This document shows, piece after piece, positions 55,488 through 64,000 of a stretch of 64,000 nt of DNA. Both the position numbers and the translations under genes were made by a program. The DNA comes from Alteromonas confluentis (GTDB taxonomy: Bacteria; Pseudomonadota; Gammaproteobacteria; Enterobacterales; Alteromonadaceae). The stretch spans positions 237,183-301,182 of the forward strand of contig NZ_MDHN01000015.1 in assembly GCF_001757105.1 (NCBI RefSeq). Direction: 5' to 3'. The stretch's first letter is position 1. The number at the start of each line of letters is the position of its first letter. The notes under the pieces are model-generated. The model worked only from the letters and a program-made list of their open reading frames with translations. It made no database searches and was not told the origin of the DNA.

Positions 55488-55877
55488 ATGAGCAATATCC
55501 CAACCGATTTACGTTATGCATCAACTCACGAGTGGGTTCGCCCAGAAGGCGACGGTGTATTCACTGTAGGTATTTCTGAGCACGCTCAGGATCTGCTGGG
55601 TGACATGGTTTTCGTTGATCTGCCAGACGTAGGCGACGCTGTAAGCACTGGCGACGACGTGTGTGTAGCTGAATCTGTAAAAGCCGCTTCAGACGTATAC
55701 GCGCCAATCAGCGGTGAAATCGTTGCGATTAACGAAGCGCTGGAAGATTCTCCTGAGCTGGTAAACAGCGACCCGTACGGCGACGGCTGGTTATTCAAAA
55801 TTAAAGCAGATGACGCCACTGAAGTAGAAGGTCTGCTTGACGCAGAAGGCTACGAAAACAGCATCGACGAAGAGTAA
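55488..55877 (+). CDS. gcvH: GcvH, lipoyl carrier (H-protein)
   Basis: 129 residues; the lipoyl Lys65 lies in [13 protein letters not shown]. It shuttles the aminomethyl and reducing groups between GcvP, GcvT and Lpd (encoded at 30999). Full-length family size. Confidence 0.98.
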   Translation: MSNIPTDLRYASTHEWVRPEGDGVFTVGISEHAQDLLGDMVFVDLPDVGDAVSTGDDVCVAESVKAASDVYAPISGEIVAINEALEDSPELVNSDPYGDGWLFKIKADDATEVEGLLDAEGYENSIDEE

Positions 55878-55910
55878 TCGTCGCGCGCAGCTAAACATCT
55901 ACAAGGCGTT

Positions 55911-55937
55911 AAAGGGGCAGGTTATCACGCCCCTTTT
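55911..55937 (+). terminator. Hairpin between gcvH and gcvP
   Basis: AAAGGGGC and GCCCCTTT around a 10-nt loop, followed by TGTTT. Suggests partial termination before gcvP. Confidence 0.8.
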
Positions 55938-55972
55938 GTTTATCTCATCCATTGCGAGTGCTTAACAATACT

Positions 55973-58870
55973 ATGTCGAATTCATCTGTTTCTCTGGCTC
56001 AGTTAGAGCAAAAAAATGCCTTCATCCGCCGTCATATCGGTCCGGGTGAAGAAGAAATTCAGGCCATGCTGGCCAAAGTTGGTGCCGAGTCGCTAGACGA
56101 TTTAATGGCGCAAACCGTACCTGCTGCTATTCAGCTGGACAAGCCTATTGAAGTCGGTGAAGGACAAACCGAAGTTAATGCACTGGCAGCGCTGAAAGCC
56201 GTTGCGGGTAAAAACAAAATCAACCGCTCGTTTATCGGTATGGGTTATTACGACACCCACGTACCCAACGTAATCTTAAGAAACGTGCTGGAAAATCCAG
56301 GCTGGTACACCGCGTACACGCCGTATCAACCAGAAATCGCCCAGGGCCGTCTGGAAGCTATCCTGAACTTCCAGCAGGTCACTATGGATTTAACCGGTTT
56401 GGAACTAGCGTCTGCATCACTGCTTGACGAAGGTACCGCCGCTGCTGAAGCCATGGCACTGGCCAGGCGCGTTTCTAAAAACAAAAAAGCTAACCTGTTC
56501 TTCATCGCTGACGACGTTCACCCGCAAACCAAAGACGTGGTAGAAACCCGCGCAGAAATGTTTGGTTTCGGCATTGTGACCGGTCCTGCTGCTGAAGCGG
56601 CTGATCACGACGTATTCGGTGCACTGTTGCAGTACCCGACGTCTACCGGTGAAGTGAAAGACATCAGCGACATCATCGCTGCCGTTCAGGCGAAAAAAGG
56701 TATCGTAGCGGTTGCTGCCGACCTGATGAGCCTGGTAATGCTGAAATCCCCTGGCGAAATGGGTGCCGACGTGGCGCTGGGTAGCGCACAGCGTTTCGGC
56801 GTACCAATGGGCTACGGTGGTCCACACGCTGCATTCTTCGCCACCAAAGACGCCCACAAGCGCTCACTGCCTGGCCGTATCATTGGTGTGAGTAAAGACA
56901 CCCGTGGTCGCCGTGCACTGCGCATGGCGCTGCAAACCCGTGAACAGCATATCCGTCGTGAAAAGGCTAACTCCAACATCTGTACTGCACAGGTGCTGCT
57001 GGCCAACATGGCATCCTTCTATGCCGTTTATCACGGTCCTGAAGGCCTGAAAACCATCGCGAACCGCATCCACCGTTTTGCCGACATTCTGGCAATCGGT
57101 TTAACCCAGAAAGGCATGGCGCTGAAACACAGCACCTATTTCGATACCTTGACTGTGCTGGTGGACAACAAAGCCGAAGTGCTGGAACAGGCTTACGCCC
57201 GTGGCATGAACCTGCGTGCAGACATCGACGGCGCGGTGGGTATTTCACTGGATGAAACCACTAACCGCGAAGATATTCTGGCGCTGTTCGACGTGCTGCT
57301 GGGTCTGGAACACGGCCTGACTATCGACGGTTTGGACGCGGAAGTCACCACTCAGGGCAGCAAGTCTATTCCTGCTGAACTGGTACGTACCTCAGATTTT
57401 CTGACTCACGAAGTATTTAATTCGTATCAGTCTGAAACCGAGATGCTGCGTTACATCAAGTCGCTGGAAAACAAAGATCTGGCGCTGAACCACTCAATGA
57501 TTTCTCTGGGTTCATGCACCATGAAACTCAATGCCACTGCCGAGATGATCCCGGTAACCTGGCCTGAGTTTGGTCAGCTGCACCCGTTCGCCCCGGTTGA
57601 TCAGGCTGGCGGCTATAAAGAAATGATTGATGAGCTGAGCGACTGGCTGATCAACATCACCGGTTACGACAACCTGTCTATGCAGCCTAACTCTGGCGCA
57701 CAGGGCGAATACGCCGGTCTGCTGGCGATTCAGCGTTACCACGAGAGCCGTGGCGAAGGTCACCGTAATGTGTGCCTTATCCCAAGTTCTGCTCACGGTA
57801 CTAACCCGGCGTCTGCGCAAATGGTTAGCCTGAAAGTGGTTGTAGTTGCCTGTGATAAGAACGGTAACGTTGACCTGGCCGACCTGCGTAAGAAAGCAGA
57901 AGAAGTGGGCGATAACCTGTCTTGTGCCATGATCACGTACCCGTCTACCCACGGTGTGTACGAAGAAACTATCCGCGAAATCTGTGACATCGTGCACGAC
58001 CACGGCGGTCAGGTTTACATGGACGGTGCCAACATGAACGCACAGGTAGGCATTACTGCGCCTGGTTTCATCGGTTCAGACGTATCGCACCTGAACCTGC
58101 ACAAAACCTTCTGTATCCCGCACGGCGGTGGTGGCCCGGGTATGGGTCCTATCGGTGTGAAATCGCACCTGGCACCTTTCCTGCCAAACCACACGGTTGT
58201 GAACATTGAAGGTACCGGCAAAGACTGTGGTGCTGTATCTGCTGCGCCATGGGGCAGTGCGTCTATTCTGCCAATCAGCTACATGTACATCAAAATGATG
58301 GGCTCTGCTGGCCTGCGTAAGGCAACTGAAGTAGCAATCCTGAACGCTAACTACGTTGCTAAGTCGCTGGAAGGACACTATCCGGTACTGTTCAAAGGCC
58401 GTAACGAGCGTGTTGCCCACGAATGTATTATCGACCTGCGCCCACTGAAAGAAGCCTCAGGCGTTACCGAAGTGGACATCGCCAAGCGTTTGAACGACTA
58501 CGGTTTCCACGCGCCAACCATGAGCTTCCCGGTAGCCGGTACGCTGATGATTGAGCCAACAGAATCCGAAGCCAAATACGAGCTGGACCGCTTCATCGAG
58601 GCTATGGTCAGCATTCGCAACGAAATCGCCAAAGTGGAAAGCGGCGAGTGGGATGCCACCGACAACCCGCTGCACAACGCACCACACACCCTGGCCGATA
58701 TCTGCGACAGCGACTGGAACCGCAGCTACGACCGCAACGTTGCTGCTTACCCGGTAGCCACCGTAGCCCGCAATAAGTTCTGGCCAAGCGTAAACCGTAT
58801 CGACGACGTATACGGTGACCGTAATCTGGTGTGCAGCTGTGCGCCGATTGAGAGCTATATTGAGGAGTGA
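55973..58870 (+). CDS. gcvP: GcvP, glycine decarboxylase (P-protein)
   Basis: A 965-residue single-chain PLP enzyme that decarboxylates glycine. Schiff-base Lys711 is in [30 protein letters not shown] opens the protein. Start at ATG 55973 (MSNSSVSL); a TTG seven codons earlier is unlikely. Marks the end of the conserved backbone in this window. Confidence 0.98.
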   Translation: MSNSSVSLAQLEQKNAFIRRHIGPGEEEIQAMLAKVGAESLDDLMAQTVPAAIQLDKPIEVGEGQTEVNALAALKAVAGKNKINRSFIGMGYYDTHVPNVILRNVLENPGWYTAYTPYQPEIAQGRLEAILNFQQVTMDLTGLELASASLLDEGTAAAEAMALARRVSKNKKANLFFIADDVHPQTKDVVETRAEMFGFGIVTGPAAEAADHDVFGALLQYPTSTGEVKDISDIIAAVQAKKGIVAVAADLMSLVMLKSPGEMGADVALGSAQRFGVPMGYGGPHAAFFATKDAHKRSLPGRIIGVSKDTRGRRALRMALQTREQHIRREKANSNICTAQVLLANMASFYAVYHGPEGLKTIANRIHRFADILAIGLTQKGMALKHSTYFDTLTVLVDNKAEVLEQAYARGMNLRADIDGAVGISLDETTNREDILALFDVLLGLEHGLTIDGLDAEVTTQGSKSIPAELVRTSDFLTHEVFNSYQSETEMLRYIKSLENKDLALNHSMISLGSCTMKLNATAEMIPVTWPEFGQLHPFAPVDQAGGYKEMIDELSDWLINITGYDNLSMQPNSGAQGEYAGLLAIQRYHESRGEGHRNVCLIPSSAHGTNPASAQMVSLKVVVVACDKNGNVDLADLRKKAEEVGDNLSCAMITYPSTHGVYEETIREICDIVHDHGGQVYMDGANMNAQVGITAPGFIGSDVSHLNLHKTFCIPHGGGGPGMGPIGVKSHLAPFLPNHTVVNIEGTGKDCGAVSAAPWGSASILPISYMYIKMMGSAGLRKATEVAILNANYVAKSLEGHYPVLFKGRNERVAHECIIDLRPLKEASGVTEVDIAKRLNDYGFHAPTMSFPVAGTLMIEPTESEAKYELDRFIEAMVSIRNEIAKVESGEWDATDNPLHNAPHTLADICDSDWNRSYDRNVAAYPVATVARNKFWPSVNRIDDVYGDRNLVCSCAPIESYIEE

Positions 58871-58890
58871 GGTTTCTGACATCGTTCATT

Positions 58891-58941
58891 ATAGATTGGG
58901 AACGATCTTTATAGATTGGGAATACTATTAGAGATTGGGAA
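58891..58941 (+). repeat. Three ~20-bp-spaced direct repeats after gcvP
   Basis: AGATTGGGAA occurs at 58893-58902, 58913-58922 and 58932-58941 (periods 20 and 19); the first two copies share the longer TATAGATTGGGAA (58890-58902 and 58910-58922). They start 22 bp after the gcvP stop, at the border with the AT-rich accessory segment. Iteron-like spacing of about two helical turns. Confidence 0.75.
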
Positions 58942-58959
58942 TTCCGATCATCAATACTG

Positions 58960-58990
58960 AAAGGCGAGCCAAAGTTAGCTCGCCTTTTTT
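58960..58990 (+). terminator. Terminator after gcvP
   Basis: AAAGGCGAGC and GCTCGCCTTT around CAAAGTTA-type loop, followed by TTT. Ends the gcvTHP transcript after the direct repeats. The following 58991-59194 is AT-rich with no feature that I can support. Confidence 0.93.
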
Positions 58991-59194
58991 ATAGTGAGTG
59001 AACTGACCTTCATTTCGCATTATTTTTTCTTACGCATTCAGCTCACCAAGCAGTTTTGGCTTATATTCCGACCACCTTGCTAAGGATAAGATGTTACGAA
59101 CGTCTATTTTTAAAAGAAAGATGTTTGTTTACTTCTTATAGAAGCAGTCATCAAGATAACTTAAGCTCAACTGTAACTATCTAATTACGTTAAA

Positions 59195-59223
59195 TTGCTG
59201 TTGGCTCAAATTCCAATTATAGT
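59195..59223 (+). promoter_or_regulatory. Predicted promoter of the accessory gene cluster
   Basis: TTGCTG (59195-59200) and TATAGT (59218-59223) with a 17-bp spacer. Gives a leader of about 135 nt before the gene at 59367. Confidence 0.5.
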
Positions 59224-59366
59224 AGATTCTGAAGTTAGTTTGACTCGATTGGCCTTTGCCTTTATTCTTTAAATTCAGTTGTTTATTGTGTTCACGGTGT
59301 TTGCTGGTACTGCAAACCTCCTCTCATCAAAGTATACCTCACACAGAATGTATAACACGGTTTCTC

Positions 59367-60695
59367 ATGGACGAAAGAAATAAAAAGTATTACCGGGCGT
59401 TAGATAACGTTGAACTACTAAGAGACGAAAAGTCGTCTAAATCTCTCCCGTTAAAAAGGCGTGATGCTTTCGTAACTGAACTTCTTTTTACAGAAACAGT
59501 TCTAGATCAGCTTAAACAAAGCGGAAAGTTTTCTACTGGCTGGTGCCGTGTAAAGTTAAAGAAAAGAAGGGAATTCGAGAAAAATCAAATGCTTTGGGTG
59601 AAGTTTCTTCACTCTGCTGCAAGTCAGCATGAAAAGGATACAGACACTCTTTTCAAAAAGATAATTTGCAAGGACTCGCATACTGCAGGTTTCATTATGA
59701 TTGGGTGGGACGAAAAGCTTAAACAGTTCACCATCTGTAGTAATGGCGTTAGGAATGATAGTTCTTCAAGTTATGAGTTGAATGAACTTCCTCATCTGTT
59801 TATTGACCTTAATAAGATGACCCAGAATCTTAGAATTTTATTAGGTTCGAACCAGCAAGAAAGCGCTGATTTTTTTTGTGAAAAATACTTGCAACAGTTT
59901 GATATAAAGCAAATTATGGAGCTGTTAGCCCATCGACTCCTACTGAATAATGGTTTTTTTTCTATTGAGCGAGTAGATAATAAACCTGTTGATGTTGACG
60001 CAATAGAAATTGTGAATAATGAGCGCATAAGGGTTCATGAATTTAAAAGAAAAGACGTCATACATAAACCATCCTTTAAACGAGTGCTGAAAAATTCAGC
60101 ACAGGAGCCAGATGAACATCAATTGCAACTGTTGGTTTATCAGTCTTTTTTCTGCGAAAGTGAAATTGATTCGGATATAAAAAAATACATTGATAAATTC
60201 GAAGTCGGCGATTTTATAGAGTCGCAATCAGCGAAACAGTTCTTAGACAGACTGATAATAAGCAAAAAAAGATCTCAGAGTGATATTTCTAAAATAAGAA
60301 GTAAAATTAGAGATAGATTTATAGACACTGGATTTGTAGAGAGTACGGATGACTGTGGCAGCTTCGGTTTGGATAAGTCGCATTTTTATATGGTTGAGAT
60401 GTGTAGTAAAAACAGTAGCCTTGAATATCAGTATACAATTGCAGACTCTTCGGAGCTTTTAGTTAATTCGAAAGAAAAAAATTCCGATGATGGTTACCGG
60501 TTGATTTTGGATGATATAGTTCAGCCCACTCAAAATGGATATATATTTAATCCGGAAATTTCCATAATTACAAAAATGATCACTCCTAAAGATTTTTGCT
60601 CTTTTACATTCACTATCGCCGGTGAAAGTGGTTCTTATGAAAGCTCTTTTCGGCTGCAGCACGTTATATCCAGAAAAGATTTTGATGTTGTGTGA
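59367..60695 (+). CDS. Unrecognised protein with PD-(D/E)xK-like signature (1)
   Basis: 442 residues, Lys/Ser/Asp-rich, AT-rich codons unlike the core genes. Not recognised as a whole. At about residues 208-229 the pattern VDVDAIEIV...RVHEFKRKD (Asp209/Asp211, Glu225, Lys227) fits the active site of PD-(D/E)xK nucleases, with preceding helix and beta-hairpin as in restriction endonucleases. The region before (MELLAHRLLLNNGFFSIERV) resembles the helix ahead of that core. No methyltransferase gene accompanies it. The start ATG 59367 lacks a clear Shine-Dalgarno; a 37-codon longer frame is possible. First of three co-directional genes. Confidence 0.7.
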   Translation: MDERNKKYYRALDNVELLRDEKSSKSLPLKRRDAFVTELLFTETVLDQLKQSGKFSTGWCRVKLKKRREFEKNQMLWVKFLHSAASQHEKDTDTLFKKIICKDSHTAGFIMIGWDEKLKQFTICSNGVRNDSSSSYELNELPHLFIDLNKMTQNLRILLGSNQQESADFFCEKYLQQFDIKQIMELLAHRLLLNNGFFSIERVDNKPVDVDAIEIVNNERIRVHEFKRKDVIHKPSFKRVLKNSAQEPDEHQLQLLVYQSFFCESEIDSDIKKYIDKFEVGDFIESQSAKQFLDRLIISKKRSQSDISKIRSKIRDRFIDTGFVESTDDCGSFGLDKSHFYMVEMCSKNSSLEYQYTIADSSELLVNSKEKNSDDGYRLILDDIVQPTQNGYIFNPEISIITKMITPKDFCSFTFTIAGESGSYESSFRLQHVISRKDFDVV

Positions 60696-60780
60696 CGTCG
60701 CTACCGAGTAAGTCTCAGCTTGTTAACATGACGAGCTAGGTGTATTGGAATAAATAACAATTACAAATGGATAGTTTATA

Positions 60781-61779
60781 ATGCCCCAGACCAAGCAGGA
60801 CGCCTTAAGCTTTCTTGAGACTCAATGGTCAAGTATCAATGACAACAAAATAAAAGGTATTAAAGCTGAAGCGGAATTCAGACAATACCTTGAAGATAAT
60901 GAGATTCATTACATCCCGGGCGGATGGATACTTACCCCGGGAAAAAATACAAATGTTAAAATTCCCAGCGAACATAAAATCTGCCTTCTGCCGATGGAGA
61001 AAGGTTTTAGTTGGTCAAAAAAAAATGCGCACCTGTTTATCAGTCCTGCGTTGATATCTGCGTATAACTATTTTCGGCAGGTTGGCGTTAAAACATTTTT
61101 TGTTGAGCCTACCAATGTCGACGAGACAGCTTTTTCAGTACCAAAGAAGTCCACTGGAACGAAGAGAGCTGTTTATCCCCGACCTTATGACCTTCGTTTT
61201 AATACAATATCGCCCAGTGGTGGGTTAGCAAAAGTTGACTATGCAGAGGTATTCAGCTCATTTCCACCAAGGGATGGGAATCGAGGACTTCGCTGCTATA
61301 GTCAGAATAGAATTTCAATTCACTCAGCTCCATGGAATGACAGTGAGTTATTAAAAGGCTTGTTCTGGTTTGAATATACACGATATTTCTGCCAGGTAGA
61401 TTTTTTGATATCAAATAATGACTTGGATCTTTTTATTATTGGTAAGTCTGGCGGTGCATACCCTATCGAACTTAAGAGTAAATCTCCGGTTATTGATAAC
61501 TCATCTGGCGACTGGTTTGGACTGGATATTGGCCCTTTTGCAAAGATGGCATTTTTTACTGCTAACAGTATGAACACTGATGCTCTTTACATAGTGCAGG
61601 AAGTTGATGAACAGCGTACCCTCGTGCAGTGGCTGGGTATTAGATTTACACAACTGGTAAAGTCTTGTTCATGGGTGGGGCAGGCAGGTGGACAAGGTAT
61701 GAGCGGAGGCGCATCTTCGACAATTAAGGTTCCAAAAGCAGCGTTTACAGAGCTTTCCATTCTTTTGAGAGAACTTTAG
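60781..61779 (+). CDS. Unrecognised protein with PD-(D/E)xK-like signature (2)
   Basis: 332 residues, not similar to the preceding protein overall. VDFLISNNDLDLFII...GGAYPIELKSKS (Asp207, Asp214/216, Glu230, Lys232) again fits a PD-(D/E)xK core near residues 205-235. The N-terminal half has FRQYLEDNEIHYIPGGWIL, then a fold with KTFFVEPTNVDE. No helix-turn-helix or helicase motif was seen. It lies 85 bp after the first gene and 75 bp before the third. Nuclease activity is inference. Confidence 0.7.
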   Translation: MPQTKQDALSFLETQWSSINDNKIKGIKAEAEFRQYLEDNEIHYIPGGWILTPGKNTNVKIPSEHKICLLPMEKGFSWSKKNAHLFISPALISAYNYFRQVGVKTFFVEPTNVDETAFSVPKKSTGTKRAVYPRPYDLRFNTISPSGGLAKVDYAEVFSSFPPRDGNRGLRCYSQNRISIHSAPWNDSELLKGLFWFEYTRYFCQVDFLISNNDLDLFIIGKSGGAYPIELKSKSPVIDNSSGDWFGLDIGPFAKMAFFTANSMNTDALYIVQEVDEQRTLVQWLGIRFTQLVKSCSWVGQAGGQGMSGGASSTIKVPKAAFTELSILLREL

Positions 61780-61854
61780 TTTAAATTTTTAACGAGTATG
61801 TGGCCTGAGACTGACGCAGTTTAGTTTTATTTAATATTGAAAAGGAGTTTTGTT

Positions 61855-62694
61855 ATGCAGATTTCTGCAATTGAAGCTATTACAAAAGGGATGGTCACAG
61901 ACCGTGCTAAGAAAATCCTCGATGAAAAAAAGTATACCGGATGCAGCTCAATTGATATCACATTACGCACTGTTCTTCATCGTTCCGACGTGGGAACAAA
62001 AATTAAAGACGGAGACAGCTTTTTTGAAGGTGTATCTGAGTCGTACAACTTAAGCGTAGAGCCTCAAGAAACTGTTTACCTCATTTCTGAAGAGTTTATT
62101 AGCGTTCCCGCGGGCTATGTCGCATATGTATTTTTAAAAAATAGATATTCACAAAGAGGCTTACTGGCTTTTAACACCGGCATAGTAGATGGTGGATATA
62201 ATGGACCAATTGCGACCTTGCTTACGAACATATCATCGGAAACTATTGACTTAAAATCAGTAAACGGCGGAAGGTTTTTTAGAGTGGTTTTTCATAAAAT
62301 TGATATGAATGAAGATGAAGTTAAGGCGGTGAAAAACACTTATTACGAATATGAAGAGTACCGATACTACAAAGCACGAGACCTCCTGAAGCTTCCGAGA
62401 TTTTTCCAGAACCCTGACAAAATAAAAAAACAAATAACGGAGTCATTAAACGAGAAAGCACTAAATTATGGAGTCATGAAACTAGGTGCGATTATCGGGG
62501 TAGCGGGTCTATTAATGATTTTAGTTCCGCCTCTTACCACACTCACGACAAATGCTATTTTGGGAAGCGTGCCTCTGGGTAAAGAGTTATGGGAACTCAA
62601 AAATGAACAGTTAGAGCAAAGAATTTCTGAACTGGAAACTAAATTATCTTCGCCCGGGACCAAGGGGACTTGTTCAGTTGGGCCGAGCCTGTAA
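61855..62694 (+). CDS. Membrane-anchored dCTP deaminase/dUTPase-fold protein, 3' end altered by IS
   Basis: 279 residues. Residues 1-150 follow the Dcd/dUTPase trimer fold: GCSSIDITLR (compare GSSFDLRLG), PAGYVAYVFLKNRYSQRGLL (the RSSLAR-GL motif), TGIVDGGYNGPIATLLTN (compare IDPGWSGxIxLExxN). The deaminase catalytic Glu in the last motif is Leu here; Asp112, equivalent to the dUTPase Asp, is kept. A membrane segment (about 208-231) and a short coiled coil (243-264) follow. Start ATG 61855 has AAGGAG upstream. The TAA stop lies inside the left inverted repeat of the IS, so the native C-terminus is lost. Confidence 0.8.
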   Translation: MQISAIEAITKGMVTDRAKKILDEKKYTGCSSIDITLRTVLHRSDVGTKIKDGDSFFEGVSESYNLSVEPQETVYLISEEFISVPAGYVAYVFLKNRYSQRGLLAFNTGIVDGGYNGPIATLLTNISSETIDLKSVNGGRFFRVVFHKIDMNEDEVKAVKNTYYEYEEYRYYKARDLLKLPRFFQNPDKIKKQITESLNEKALNYGVMKLGAIIGVAGLLMILVPPLTTLTTNAILGSVPLGKELWELKNEQLEQRISELETKLSSPGTKGTCSVGPSL

Positions 62695-62713
62695 CAGATT
62701 CTGTGTAACTGCC
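62685..62713. repeat. IS left inverted repeat
   Basis: Imperfect 29-bp terminal repeat of the IS; includes the TAA that stops the upstream Dcd-like gene (62692-62694). Confidence 0.88.
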
Positions 62714-62715
62714 AT

Positions 62716-63933
62716 TTAGTTAATATGCTTTTCGAGGCGTTCCTCGAACTCGATAATAAAACGACTCATAGCCTGACGCCAGTTCTGAATGGGCATTGTC
62801 CATTTTTTGCTGGCATCTTTAATCGCTAAGTAAATCATCTTCTTAGCTGAATCATCACTTGGGAAGATTTTCCGCTTTTTAATAGCCTTTCTGATAACGC
62901 TGTTGAGCGACTCAATGGCGTTGGTGGTGTAAATCGCTTTGCGGATATCCTCAGGGTAACTGAACAGCGTATTAAGGTTTTGCCAGTGATTGCGCCATGA
63001 TTTAGCAATTTGTGGGTACTGGCCGTCCCAGATTTCACTGAAGCGTTCCAGTTCAAGCAAGGCTTCGTCTTCAGTGGCTGAGCGGTACACCCGCTTTAAA
63101 TCTGCTGTTACAGCCTTGTAGTCTTTCCACGATACATACTTTAGTGAGTTGCGCACTATATGCACGATACACAGCTGGATGTGGGTCTGAGGGAAAACGG
63201 TGTTAATAGCATCAGGGAAGCCTTTCAGACCATCCACGCAGGCGATAAGAATATCTTCGACGCCACGCTGCTGAAGCTCCGTCAACACGTTTAACCAGAA
63301 CTTAGCGCCTTCATTCTCGGCAATCCACATGCCCATCAGTTCCTTGTGACCTTCAGTGTTGATACCCAGAGCCAGAAAGATGGACTTGTTGATGACCCGC
63401 TTATCTTGGCGAATCTTCACGACGATGCAGTCCAGGTAAACAATCGGGTAAACGGCATCTAGAGGACGTGACTGCCATTCAATCACCTGCTCAATAACTG
63501 CATTGGTGACACGAGAAACGAGCGTGGGCGATATCTCAGCGCCATACCACTCCTCAAAGGCATTGACGATGTCACGGGTGCTCATGCCCTGTGAGTACAG
63601 CCAGAGGATTTTCTCGTCCATGGAAGTGAAACGGGTTTGGTGCTTTTTGACAAGTTTGGGTTCAAAGGAGCCTTCACGGTCGCGAGGCGTATCGAGTTTA
63701 AACTCGCCATCTTCGGTTTTGACCCGTTTACTGCTTTTGCCGTTGCGGGTATTGGTCGACGTGGACTGTTGATGTTTTCCGTAGCCAAGATGCTCATCCA
63801 TCTCTGCGTTTAGTGCCGCTTCAACGGTGATCTTCTTCAACATCTGACTAAATTCGTTCAAGTCCTCAGGTGTTTTAATCCCTTTGGCCGCTTCCATTGC
63901 GAAAGCTTCAAGCTCTTTCTTGTTCATTTGCAT
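62716..63933 (-). CDS. IS256-family transposase
   Basis: 405 residues. The DDE triad can be placed: Asp in VYLDCIVVKIRQD, Asp in CVDGLKGFPDAI, Glu in TTNAIESLNSVIRK. HIVRNSLKYVSWKD and the N-terminal EMDEHLGYGKHQ are IS256 hallmarks. Start at 63933 with AAGGA seven bases upstream (a second ATG two codons later). Full length, probably active. Confidence 0.95.
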   Translation of the reverse strand: MQMNKKELEAFAMEAAKGIKTPEDLNEFSQMLKKITVEAALNAEMDEHLGYGKHQQSTSTNTRNGKSSKRVKTEDGEFKLDTPRDREGSFEPKLVKKHQTRFTSMDEKILWLYSQGMSTRDIVNAFEEWYGAEISPTLVSRVTNAVIEQVIEWQSRPLDAVYPIVYLDCIVVKIRQDKRVINKSIFLALGINTEGHKELMGMWIAENEGAKFWLNVLTELQQRGVEDILIACVDGLKGFPDAINTVFPQTHIQLCIVHIVRNSLKYVSWKDYKAVTADLKRVYRSATEDEALLELERFSEIWDGQYPQIAKSWRNHWQNLNTLFSYPEDIRKAIYTTNAIESLNSVIRKAIKKRKIFPSDDSAKKMIYLAIKDASKKWTMPIQNWRQAMSRFIIEFEERLEKHIN

Positions 63934-63971
63934 CTGCCTATCCTTAACTCTCAATAGAGTATGTTGAGATA

Positions 63972-64000
63972 GGCAGTTACACAAAATTAGTTACAGTCTC
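63972..64000. repeat. IS right inverted repeat
   Basis: Terminal repeat matching 62685-62713 in opposite orientation at 25 of 29 positions; ends at the last base of the window. Confidence 0.88.

Larger units (their letters stand above)
62685..64000 (-). mobile_element. IS256-family insertion sequence
   Basis: Bounded by inverted repeats at 62685-62713 and 63972-64000 that agree at 25 of 29 positions (outer end GAGNCTGTAAC, inner end TGTGTAACTGCC). Contains one transposase on the minus strand. The right end coincides with the window edge, so the right flank and a target duplication cannot be seen; the left 8 bp flank is GTTGGGCC. Confidence 0.9.

Noticed and set aside
59170..59200. Decayed IS end (CTGTAACTATCTAATT) resembling the IS256 terminal repeat
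   Set aside because: Similarity stops after about 9 bases and needs a gap; AT-rich background makes it likely by chance.
1..64000. CRISPR arrays and tRNA/rRNA genes
   Set aside because: No regularly spaced repeat-spacer pattern and no tRNA cloverleaf or rRNA sequence was found on either strand by reading; a short triple repeat at 58891 has too little spacer to be CRISPR.

Overview
The window looks like chromosomal DNA of a marine gammaproteobacterium of the Alteromonadales, close to Alteromonadaceae. The reasons are the gene order (secA-mutT, yacG-zapD-coaE-pilD-pilC-pilA-nadC-ampD-ampE-pdhR-aceEF-lpd, serA-rpiA-ygfA-6S RNA-ygfB-pepP-ubiH-ubiI-gcvTHP) and the family types. Genus assignment is inference; no search was run. 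Most of the window is a conserved enterobacterial/alteromonad backbone into which several accessory blocks have been placed.

1-1483: 3' part of secA and mutT. 1541-16260: a compact chemosensory island inserted between mutT and the yacG-zapD-coaE-pil block. Its main operon (1891-13688) encodes a soluble receptor with two signalling tips (DosM-like), a triple-CheW fusion, CheB, a HEAT-repeat protein, CheR, CheY, CheA, a small STAS-like protein, a ParA-type ATPase, a second CheY and a short two-TM receptor. A second transcription unit (14235-16193) carries a paralogue of the HEAT protein and a paralogue of only the N-terminal half of CheA, with no kinase. Both units share a 16-bp motif upstream (15/16 identical). 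The set resembles the cytoplasmic double-baseplate arrays known from Vibrio cholerae cluster I, with a ParA protein that could position them.

16269-32417: aspartoacylase-family hydrolase, yacG, zapD, coaE, type IV pilus genes (pilB is missing from its usual place), nadC, a membrane-tethered retropepsin-like protease, ampDE, and the pyruvate dehydrogenase operon with a clear PdhR box. 32539-38921: small envelope proteins, an HDOD protein, two DUF481 outer-membrane paralogues, and a periplasmic solute-binding protein paired with a porin. 39129-50204: serA, rpiA, ygfA, a GAF histidine kinase with a degenerate receiver, nucleoside hydrolase, ribokinase, 6S RNA, ygfB, pepP, ubiH and ubiI. zapA is missing from its usual place next to ygfB. 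50245-54236: a block between ubiI and gcvT with an M24 peptidase, a porin and a LysR regulator. 54376-58870: glycine cleavage genes gcvT, gcvH and gcvP.

58871-64000: an AT-rich accessory segment. It starts with three ~20-bp-spaced direct repeats and holds three co-directional genes: two unrecognised proteins with PD-(D/E)xK-like nuclease signatures and a membrane-anchored dCTP deaminase/dUTPase-fold protein. It ends in an IS256-family element whose left inverted repeat supplies the stop codon of the third gene. This is the best candidate in the window for an undescribed (possibly anti-phage) system, and it appears to be broken by the IS.
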